Virus record (IMG/VR): IMGVR_UViG_3300046340_000088 | Location: 1 to 31,656 of that record | Direction: 5' to 3' (one strand) | DNA: 31,656 bases | Origin: a virus | In this document: positions 1 to 4,649 of the stretch, piece after piece | Numbering within the stretch: the first letter of the stretch is position 1 | Layout of the letters: each line of letters begins with the position of its first letter | Translations under genes and position numbers: made by a program | Notes under the pieces: model-generated | The model's database searches: none | What the model saw: only the letters and a program-made list of their open reading frames with translations | What the model was told of the DNA's origin: nothing

Positions 1-108
1 AATATAATTTGCATAATTATATAAATTTTTAGATAAGAAGCAGATATAATCTAATTCATAATAAAATGGATGATTAGAGTAAAATTTATGTTGTTGAGTT
101 AGTTTCAT
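1..108 (-). CDS. tnpB: TnpB RNA-guided nuclease, N-terminal 36 codons only (cut by window edge)
   Basis: The ATG lies at 108-106 and the frame runs off the left edge. The translation starts MKLTQQHKFY and includes the CFLSKNLYNYANYI segment typical of the N-terminus of TnpB proteins from IS605 and IS607 elements. TnpB is a RuvC-type nuclease guided by an RNA made from the element's right end; none of its catalytic motifs lie in this fragment. The copy at 31549-31656 encodes the same 36 residues except for one Tyr/Ser change, and 8 of the 9 nucleotide differences are synonymous. Upstream, only the last part of tnpA remains, so this copy looks like a tnpB that has lost its transposase. Confidence 0.75.
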   Translation of the reverse strand, partial: MKLTQQHKFYSNHPFYYELDYICFLSKNLYNYANYI

Positions 109-268
109 CAGAATTAATAATATTTACAATTTGACAATATACTAATTCTATTCTAACAGAAATTAGTGGTGAATTTAACATACTTGGTTGTCCAAAAAAT
201 TTTGGTTTTTCATAAACAGCAGTGTGCCAATATCCTTTATTGGGAATTCGATCATAATTTTTTAAATA
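86..268 (-). pseudogene. tnpA tail fused in frame to an unrelated ORF fragment
   Basis: The last 17 or so codons (about 86-138) are essentially identical to the end of the IS607-type tnpA at 31519-31571 and likewise overlap the tnpB start. Upstream the frame continues into an unrelated sequence reading about DRIPNKGYWHTAVYEKPKFF, which I do not recognise. An in-frame stop bounds it at 269-271 and there is no good ATG at its beginning, so it looks like a decapitated phage gene joined to the end of tnpA. The DNA-binding and serine recombinase domains of TnpA are missing. Confidence 0.55.
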
Positions 269-297
269 TTACTGATTTAAAAAATAGAAGAAATTAA

Positions 298-387
298 TAG
301 GGGTGTCCAGACTTGAACTGGAACTCGTCTCCAAAATCTAGAGAACACCATTTATAAGATGGTCGGTGCTGCTTACACTACACCCCC
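298..387 (-). tRNA. tRNA-like gene with long variable arm; anticodon reads UAU
   Basis: Read on the minus strand from 387, a 7-bp acceptor stem (GGGGGTG with CACCCCT, one G-U), position-8/9 TA, a short D arm (GTG/CAC), an anticodon stem ACCAT/ATGGT with loop CTTATAA, a 24-nt variable region containing a TCTC/GAGA helix, and a T arm TCCAG-TTCAAGT-CTGGA can be drawn. CCA is not encoded. The loop gives anticodon UAU (Ile, AUA). A long variable arm is normally restricted to Leu, Ser and bacterial Tyr tRNAs, and the D loop lacks the usual GG, so the identity is uncertain and the gene could be degenerate. Confidence 0.65.
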
Positions 388-417
388 AAGAGTAACTTTT
401 TATAGAAGTTTAACTAA

Positions 418-490
418 TGCACCTTGAGGGGATTGCACCCTCCTCAGCCGATTTATGAGATCGGTGCGTTCACTAGATCGCTAAAAGTGC
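418..490 (-). tRNA. tRNA with CAU anticodon (Met or Ile2)
   Basis: A 73-nt cloverleaf folds completely: acceptor GCACTTT/AAGGTGC, D stem GCG/CGC, anticodon stem CCGAT/ATCGG with loop CTCATAA, 5-nt variable loop, and T stem GAGGG/CCCTC. The anticodon is CAU. Sequence alone does not separate elongator Met from the lysidine-modified Ile2 tRNA, which has the same loop. The T loop TGCAATC has G in place of the normal second U. It is probably co-transcribed with its neighbours from the minus-strand promoter at 645-673. Confidence 0.82.
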
Positions 491-528
491 GTTTATAAGG
501 CGACTGGCTGTCTTTCAGCTACGAGGGC
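491..528 (-). pseudogene. 5' half of a tRNA (truncated)
   Basis: From 528 on the minus strand the sequence starts GCCCTCG-TA-GCT, has a D arm GCT(GAAAGAC)AGC, then reaches CTTATAA, which looks like an anticodon loop. The intact CAU tRNA begins at 490 where the 3' half should be. No matching T arm or 3' acceptor strand follows. This looks like a tRNA remnant cut by deletion or by insertion of the neighbouring tRNA. Confidence 0.45.
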
Positions 529-573
529 AAGTTAAAGATTTTTTTGTTTGGAAAATCTGAACCAATAATTAAT

Positions 574-587
574 TATTAAATTTAATA
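574..587. repeat. TATTAAATTTAATA palindrome, copy 1
   Basis: This is an exact 14-bp self-complementary sequence found eight times in the window, mostly at gene boundaries. This copy lies between the tRNA group and the gene ending at 679. Confidence 0.6.
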
Positions 588-644
588 ATTAAAGGACTCT
601 GCTTTACTATTAAGATATATTTCTTTATTGTTAACCTATATCTT

Positions 645-673
645 ATTATAACACTGTTTTAAATATTTAGCAA
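645..673 (-). promoter_or_regulatory. Sigma70-type promoter for the tRNA group
   Basis: On the minus strand TTGCTA (673-668) is followed after exactly 17 nt by TATAAT (650-645), with TGT directly upstream of the -10 as in extended -10 promoters. It points at the tRNAs. An 8-bp inverted repeat, AAGATATA/TATATCTT, lies just downstream. Confidence 0.55.
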
Positions 674-678
674 GGTAT

Positions 679-1026
679 CTAAATATTCAGATTTCCGATT
701 ATATTGCTATTGCCAGTTCCAGTATTTGCACCAATGAACTGATTATTATTACCAACTATGTTACCATTACCATTATTAATAACTGTATTACCAGTACGAC
801 CTCCAATAGCAACACTACGATCTCCAGTAGCAATAGTTGTATTACCAGTTACTTCTTTTGGTGTGCTAAATAAAAATTTAGCATTAGGTACATCGTGCTT
901 ATTGCGGAAAAATTCAGACAAAATAGATCCTGCTAGTTTTTTTGAATCAGCCTCTACCACTTTTGTATCAGTATAGATCTCTCCATCAAGATCTAGATAT
1001 GCACATGTACCTCTATATAAAGTCAT
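679..1026 (-). CDS. Small protein with Asn/Gly-rich repeat tail
   Basis: This 115-aa protein is not recognised as a named family. Residues 1-60 look globular and begin MTLYRGTCAYLDLDG. Residues 60-115 are a run of short imperfect Asn/Gly/Ile/Thr repeats (GNTTIATG, GNTVINNG, GNIVGNN, GNSNIIGN), a pattern compatible with a small beta-helix or tail-associated fold. The neighbouring remnant at 1071-1142 repeats the CAYLGLDG stretch, which suggests duplication and loss. It lies on the same strand as the small membrane protein upstream. No catalytic motif is visible. Confidence 0.6.
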   Translation of the reverse strand: MTLYRGTCAYLDLDGEIYTDTKVVEADSKKLAGSILSEFFRNKHDVPNAKFLFSTPKEVTGNTTIATGDRSVAIGGRTGNTVINNGNGNIVGNNNQFIGANTGTGNSNIIGNLNI

Positions 1027-1070
1027 GATTTAATTTTCTCCAGTGTTTTTTTTTGTGAATGATCTTTTAA

Positions 1071-1142
1071 TTAATATAACATATTATTAGGATTGCCAAC
1101 TTTAATTCTAATACATCCATCAAGACCCAAATATGCACACAT
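1071..1142 (-). pseudogene. Remnant paralogue of the 115-aa repeat-tail protein
   Basis: A 23-codon frame reads MCAYLGLDGCIRIKVGNPN, clearly matching residues 8-16 (CAYLDLDG) of the protein encoded at 679-1026, and then stops. The nucleotide sequences over this segment are also alike. It looks like the surviving 5' part of a duplicated gene. Confidence 0.5.
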
Positions 1143-1179
1143 AGTTAATAATATATATGATTTTATTTTGGTGAGATTT

Positions 1180-1365
1180 TTATCTTTTTAAAAATTGAAT
1201 TGTTAGACTAATTGCTAATGATTGCCAGAAATTAATAACAGCTACTACTGCTGGGATGATTGGAACCAATACCATATTCCAGAAAAACATGATCACCAAG
1301 GGAATAATTATAAAATGAATAAGTGCAGCAACAAAGGCTGCTATATATAGATTCTTGTCTTTCAT
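1180..1365 (-). CDS. Small two-helix membrane protein
   Basis: A 61-aa protein starting MKDKNLYIAAF. Residues 6-30 and 32-58 are two hydrophobic segments separated by a Trp/Asn/Pro turn (FFWNMVLVPIIP), so it should span the inner membrane twice as a hairpin. Many T4-like phages encode such small hydrophobic proteins. The size and two spans would fit a holin or holin-like protein, but no lysis gene is next to it, so the function stays open. Upstream lie a CTAAATA motif and one copy of the GC-rich dispersed element (1397-1434). Confidence 0.6.
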   Translation of the reverse strand: MKDKNLYIAAFVAALIHFIIIPLVIMFFWNMVLVPIIPAVVAVINFWQSLAISLTIQFLKR

Positions 1366-1396
1366 ATTGATTAAAAGTATATTAATTGTATTTAGG

Positions 1397-1434
1397 GAGG
1401 GGTGTGGGGCATTCTAGTCCCCTCTGAGAGCATA
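1397..1434 (-). repeat. Dispersed GC-rich element, copy B
   Basis: Directly after the TAG stop (1437-1435) of the 544-aa gene, the minus strand reads TATGCTCTCAGAGGGG, then CTAGAATGCCC, then CCCCTC. The ends GAGGGG/CCCCTC can pair into a hairpin. The core TCTAGRATGCC recurs at 4601, 7771, 14824 and 29914. Confidence 0.65.
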
Positions 1435-3069
1435 CTAGAACAATGCAATAAAATCCATCATTTCATCTTCTCCTGGCACAGATTTATCTAACATCTCATT
1501 CCAATATTTCTCCCCCAATTTGACTGCATAATCAAGATCTTTTTGTAAAGATTTATCTTCTGCTTTGTCGTCAAACATCTCACTCACGCCTGCTTTTTTT
1601 TCATATTTCGCAACTAAATTTTTTTCTTGTTGATTTCTTTGTTGAACATCTTTTTGGTGCTGTTTTGCTTTTTCTGATGCAATTCTTTGGATTCTATCTT
1701 TTTCGGCAAATAATTCTGCTTTTTCTGGGTGAGAATCACGATAATGGTATTCTGCTAATTGACTGATGGCATCATTATAAAGTTCATTAATATCATCTTT
1801 TGCAAGTATATATTCGTTATATTGACTATCATTAAGTGCTGCAACGTATTTTCTAACGGCACTCTTGACACTAATTCTTTGCCATCCTGGTTCTCCATAT
1901 TCAGGATTGTTTTTTTCTGCCTCATAATAGATGACTTCATCTGGTTTAATAATGATATCATCAAACGAATCATTTAAAAAATTTATAGTAAGTTGATTCC
2001 AAACTCCAGGCACATTTTGACCTAATTTTTTTTGTTCTGTTTTAAATGCTTGATACACTTTATGCAATTGTAAATCGGTATGAACATCAAAAAAATGCAA
2101 AAATTTTTCTTTAATAGTCTCTACAACTGTTTCAACAACTCCTTTAACAAAATTGTAAGTCTTGTTGTATATATTGCCGATCTTCTTAAAAACTTTGCCA
2201 CCCATGACTGACACAAACCCAATATTTTGAAAAAAACCAGCTTTTTTATCTGGATTTTCTTTGAAATATTTACCGACTTTTTTGTTCAGTTCTTCAGTAG
2301 TAGCATATACAATTTTAGTATCGATATCTGCATTTCTCAGATTTCTTGATACATATCCAATAGATTTCCCCAAATAATTAGCGATTTCTTTTTGGGTGAC
2401 AGATGTTTTAGTATTTACTACATCACCATTCAACAATACTAACTCTTCTCTATTAGTATTAAGGACTCCCTTTACATTATCTACATCACTAAAGATTGAT
2501 TCAGTATCTAGAATTAATTTATCAGTTTGTAGTGATGATTGATATTCAATTTTTTGATTGCGTAAAATATATTCTGTTGCAGTAATATGAGTAACTTTTA
2601 CATTATCTCTATGCAATTCTTCTGGTGAGATTTCAACTAAAGATAATTCTCTAATAAATCCTAAAATATTTTTTACTTCATCAAAAGGTTTAGGAAATAG
2701 TGAGTATATAGTTGTACGATTTTCATCATAGTGGTACAAATTTTTATCTTTGAACCATACATAATCGCTGTCTTTGGTATATCCTAGTTCAATCTGCTCT
2801 TCTCTATGATAGAATAGATTGCTTGACATATGCTTCTGGATCGTTCTCATTCCATACCCTAGAGCATCTTGCATCTCTTGCATAGAAAAATTCGATCTAT
2901 TATTAAGTTTAATACTGTTAGCAAGTGTCCATAATTGGAACTTACCAATGTCGGAAATGAAAATGTCTGGTGAGAATGGGATAGTTTGATTTAGCATAAA
3001 TAATATTGAGTTGATAAGTTTACTAGAAATAGTAGACTTTTTTTTATTGTCTACTCTTATATTTATCAT
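1435..3069 (-). CDS. Large protein with two helix-turn-helix segments, function unknown
   Basis: This 544-aa protein is not recognised. Residues 61-81 (FSMQEMQDALGYGMRTIQKH) and 222-246 (SVTQKEIANYLGKSIGYVSR) each look like a helix-turn-helix, suggesting a DNA-binding regulator or a replication-initiator-like protein with tandem winged helices. Residues 265-320 are basic and hydrophobic, and the C-terminal third (about 450-510) is charged, Gln-rich and probably coiled coil. The upstream ATG at 3069 sits on the -10 box of a strong promoter (3068-3096), so a transcript from it would start downstream of that ATG. Met25 (2997) is the next in-frame ATG. A 7-bp hairpin, AGTAGAC/GTCTACT (3031-3055), lies between. 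It is transcribed away from the fold-back at 3228-3461. Confidence 0.7.
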   Translation of the reverse strand: MINIRVDNKKKSTISSKLINSILFMLNQTIPFSPDIFISDIGKFQLWTLANSIKLNNRSNFSMQEMQDALGYGMRTIQKHMSSNLFYHREEQIELGYTKDSDYVWFKDKNLYHYDENRTTIYSLFPKPFDEVKNILGFIRELSLVEISPEELHRDNVKVTHITATEYILRNQKIEYQSSLQTDKLILDTESIFSDVDNVKGVLNTNREELVLLNGDVVNTKTSVTQKEIANYLGKSIGYVSRNLRNADIDTKIVYATTEELNKKVGKYFKENPDKKAGFFQNIGFVSVMGGKVFKKIGNIYNKTYNFVKGVVETVVETIKEKFLHFFDVHTDLQLHKVYQAFKTEQKKLGQNVPGVWNQLTINFLNDSFDDIIIKPDEVIYYEAEKNNPEYGEPGWQRISVKSAVRKYVAALNDSQYNEYILAKDDINELYNDAISQLAEYHYRDSHPEKAELFAEKDRIQRIASEKAKQHQKDVQQRNQQEKNLVAKYEKKAGVSEMFDDKAEDKSLQKDLDYAVKLGEKYWNEMLDKSVPGEDEMMDFIALF

Positions 3070-3096
3070 TCTAACATATCCATATTAGTCTGTCAA
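3068..3096 (-). promoter_or_regulatory. Sigma70-type promoter, TTGACA-N17-TAGAAT
   Basis: On the minus strand TTGACA (3096-3091), a 17-nt spacer and TAGAAT (3073-3068) form a near-consensus promoter with an extended -10 (TGT). The -10 overlaps the first ATG of the 544-aa ORF. Confidence 0.7.
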
Positions 3097-3141
3097 GCAT
3101 TAACAAGATAATCTTTTTTGGTGAGTATTTGATTTTAAAAG

Positions 3142-3164
3142 GAGAACCACTTTTAGTAGTTCTC
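3142..3164 (-). terminator. Hairpin terminator, minus strand
   Basis: On the minus strand GAGAACTAC and GTGGTTCTC pair over 9 bp (one G-U) around a 5-nt loop, followed by CTTTTAAAA. It lies 24 nt downstream of the promoter at 3188-3216 and upstream of the promoter at 3068-3096, so the first promoter would mostly make a short RNA of about 45-50 nt. Confidence 0.5.
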
Positions 3165-3187
3165 TTGTCTTTACCTATGCTGCTATA

Positions 3188-3216
3188 AGCATAACATATT
3201 ATCTTGTATATTGCAA
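3188..3216 (-). promoter_or_regulatory. Sigma70-type promoter, TTGCAA-N17-TATGCT
   Basis: On the minus strand TTGCAA (3216-3211) and TATGCT (3193-3188) are 17 nt apart with TGT before the -10. It is embedded in a 10-bp inverted repeat (3103-3112/3198-3207, ACAAGATAAT). Confidence 0.45.
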
Positions 3217-3227
3217 CTATTCTCACT

Positions 3228-3461
3228 AAATGTCTGAAAGCTATACTAAGTACTGATGAGAGAGTCGATAGTATATAATTAGTAATAGTAGGTAGTACTA
3301 TTACTAATTTTACTATTAATATAATACAATATAGATCATATTTGTATGATCTATTATTACAAGTATGATCTATTATTACAATTAGTAATAGTACTACCTA
3401 CTATTACTAATTATATACTATCAACTCTCTCACCAGTGCTTAGTATAGCTTTCAGACATTT
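3228..3461. repeat. Long fold-back: 82-bp inverted repeat with 70-nt centre
   Basis: The left arm 3228-3309 and right arm 3380-3461 are reverse complements at 79 of 82 positions. Each arm also holds its own 13-bp hairpin (ATTAGTAATAGTA/TACTATTACTAAT). The 70-nt centre contains a 10-bp palindrome (3331-3354, ATAGATCATA/TATGATCTAT) and the tandem repeat at 3344-3381. It fills the divergent spacer between the minus-strand and plus-strand blocks, so a replication origin, an RNA element or a MITE-like insertion are all possible. Confidence 0.85.
3344..3381 (+). repeat. Tandem 19-nt direct repeat, two exact copies
   Basis: GTATGATCTATTATTACAA occurs at 3344-3362 and again at 3363-3381 with no gap, inside the centre of the long fold-back. 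It resembles iterated binding sites. Confidence 0.85.
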
Positions 3462-3488
3462 GCATTAATATTAATAGTATGTTATACT
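3460..3488 (+). promoter_or_regulatory. Sigma70-type promoter towards the tail gene
   Basis: TTGCAT (3460-3465), a 17-nt spacer and TATACT (3483-3488) with TGT before the -10. It starts at the outer edge of the fold-back and precedes the gene at 3526. Confidence 0.45.
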
Positions 3489-3500
3489 GTAAGAGTACAT

Positions 3501-3514
3501 TATTAAATTTAATA
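3501..3514. repeat. TATTAAATTTAATA palindrome, copy 2
   Basis: Exact copy, 11 nt before the ATG at 3526. Confidence 0.6.
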
Positions 3515-3525
3515 ATCTAAACCTC

Positions 3526-4080
3526 ATGAGTAATGTTTCTTGCGAAAACACAAATAATATAAACTTTCTCAATGACACCAGTTTTAAGTTTAAAATACTT
3601 AACTCACCGAATGTAACGTTTTTTGTTACTAAAGTTGCAGTACCGGAGATCTCTGTAGAAACTACCACACAGAGTACTTTGTATAATGCAATTCCTATGC
3701 CTGGAGATGAGATCCAGTACACGGATTTAGTCGTTAGTTTCAAATTACAAGAAAATTTAGCAGATTATTTAGAAATTTATAACTGGTTGATCAATTCTGG
3801 ACATCCAACTAATCTCACCGATTTGTATGAACAACAAAATTATGTAAGGAATAATCCATCAAAAGGTGGAGAAGCTAGTAATGGCGGCATTTTTAGTGAT
3901 GCTGTATTGACGGTATTAGATAACTCACTAAATCCAAAATTCGATGTATATTTCTATAAAATCTTTCCAGTAAGATTGTCTTCTATTAACTTTTCTACTC
4001 AAAATCGTCAATCTTCACCATTAGAAGTCACTGCCTCATTCAAATATGTGTATTTTGATGTAAAACCACATGTTATCTAA
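3526..4080 (+). CDS. T4-like virion structural protein (tail-tube-like fold)
   Basis: This 184-aa protein has the pattern of a conserved structural protein of T4-like cyanophages: an N-terminal FKFKILNSPNVTFFVTKVAV strand pair, the segment AIPMPGDEIQYTDLVVSFKL at about residues 64-83, then LADYLEIYNWL at about 88-98, and a C-terminal beta-rich part (VRLSSINFSTQNRQ...FKYVYFDV). These motifs resemble the tail-tube family that includes gp19 and baseplate tube proteins. I therefore expect a virion tail or baseplate component, without assigning a T4 gene number. It is the first gene of the plus-strand block and is separated from UvsY by 34 nt. Confidence 0.65.
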   Translation: MSNVSCENTNNINFLNDTSFKFKILNSPNVTFFVTKVAVPEISVETTTQSTLYNAIPMPGDEIQYTDLVVSFKLQENLADYLEIYNWLINSGHPTNLTDLYEQQNYVRNNPSKGGEASNGGIFSDAVLTVLDNSLNPKFDVYFYKIFPVRLSSINFSTQNRQSSPLEVTASFKYVYFDVKPHVI

Positions 4081-4084
4081 AATC

Positions 4085-4098
4085 TATTAAATTTAATA
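4085..4098. repeat. TATTAAATTTAATA palindrome, copy 3
   Basis: Exact copy between the stop at 4080 and the uvsY start at 4115. Confidence 0.6.
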
Positions 4099-4114
4099 CC
4101 TCACTAAAAAATAT

Positions 4115-4600
4115 ATGTCTGACAAATCAGTCTCATTTTTGGATTATTTACAACAATACCCAAATTCCGAAAAACTATATAATATATTTCAAGAAGATTG
4201 TCAACCTATAAATGCTGCAAATATTACTCAGAGGTTAAGTGACTATCCTCTACTGTATAGTAAATACCATAGTATATACCAATCTATTCATGATGCTTAT
4301 AGAATTAAGAGTTATGAAAAGGAAATATTGAGATCTAGATTGGCTAGATATTACAATGGTACATCATATGAACACGAAAAAAAGATAAATCCAGATCTAA
4401 TAGTTAAAGGTAAAACTAATACTGAACTTAATAGAGCAATAGAATTAGATTCAGAATATATATCTTATCTGAACGAAATTTCTAAATTGGAAGATCTCAA
4501 AGTTTATATCACTAGAATATTAGATTTTGTAAAGTTTCAAGGCAATCATCTTAAAACTTGTGCCGATCAGATCAGGTTTGCTGATGGAGCATTTAGATAA
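4115..4600 (+). CDS. uvsY: UvsY recombination mediator
   Basis: UvsY loads the UvsX recombinase onto single-stranded DNA coated with gp32 during recombination-dependent replication and repair. At 161 aa this protein is somewhat longer than T4 UvsY (137 aa). It keeps the family layout: an N-terminal acidic segment, then YHSIYQSIHDAYRIK at about residues 51-65, the RLARYYNGT motif at about 74-82, a central ELD-rich helix, and a C-terminal helix ending FVKFQGNHLKTCADQIRFADG. Its position immediately before uvsW matches the T4-like gene neighbourhood and supports the call. A GC-rich dispersed element begins at the base after its stop. Confidence 0.8.
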   Translation: MSDKSVSFLDYLQQYPNSEKLYNIFQEDCQPINAANITQRLSDYPLLYSKYHSIYQSIHDAYRIKSYEKEILRSRLARYYNGTSYEHEKKINPDLIVKGKTNTELNRAIELDSEYISYLNEISKLEDLKVYITRILDFVKFQGNHLKTCADQIRFADGAFR

Positions 4601-4640
4601 TATGCTCTGAGAGGGGTATAGAATGCCCTGTGACCCCCTC
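4601..4640 (+). repeat. Dispersed GC-rich element, copy A
   Basis: TATGCTCTGAGAGGGG starts right after the uvsY stop, followed by TATAGAATGCCC and CCCCCTC. GAGGGG and CCCCTC can pair around it. Same orientation relative to the preceding gene as copy B at 1397-1434, and both are followed by CTAAATA. Confidence 0.65.
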
Positions 4641-4649
4641 TAAATAGTA

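Noticed and set aside
758-976. Plus-strand ORF opposite the 115-aa gene
   Set aside because: It is the complement of the Asn/Gly repeat tail, with hydrophobic low-complexity translation.
3471-3743. Minus-strand ORF over the tail gene start
   Set aside because: Antisense shadow of the well-supported gene at 3526.
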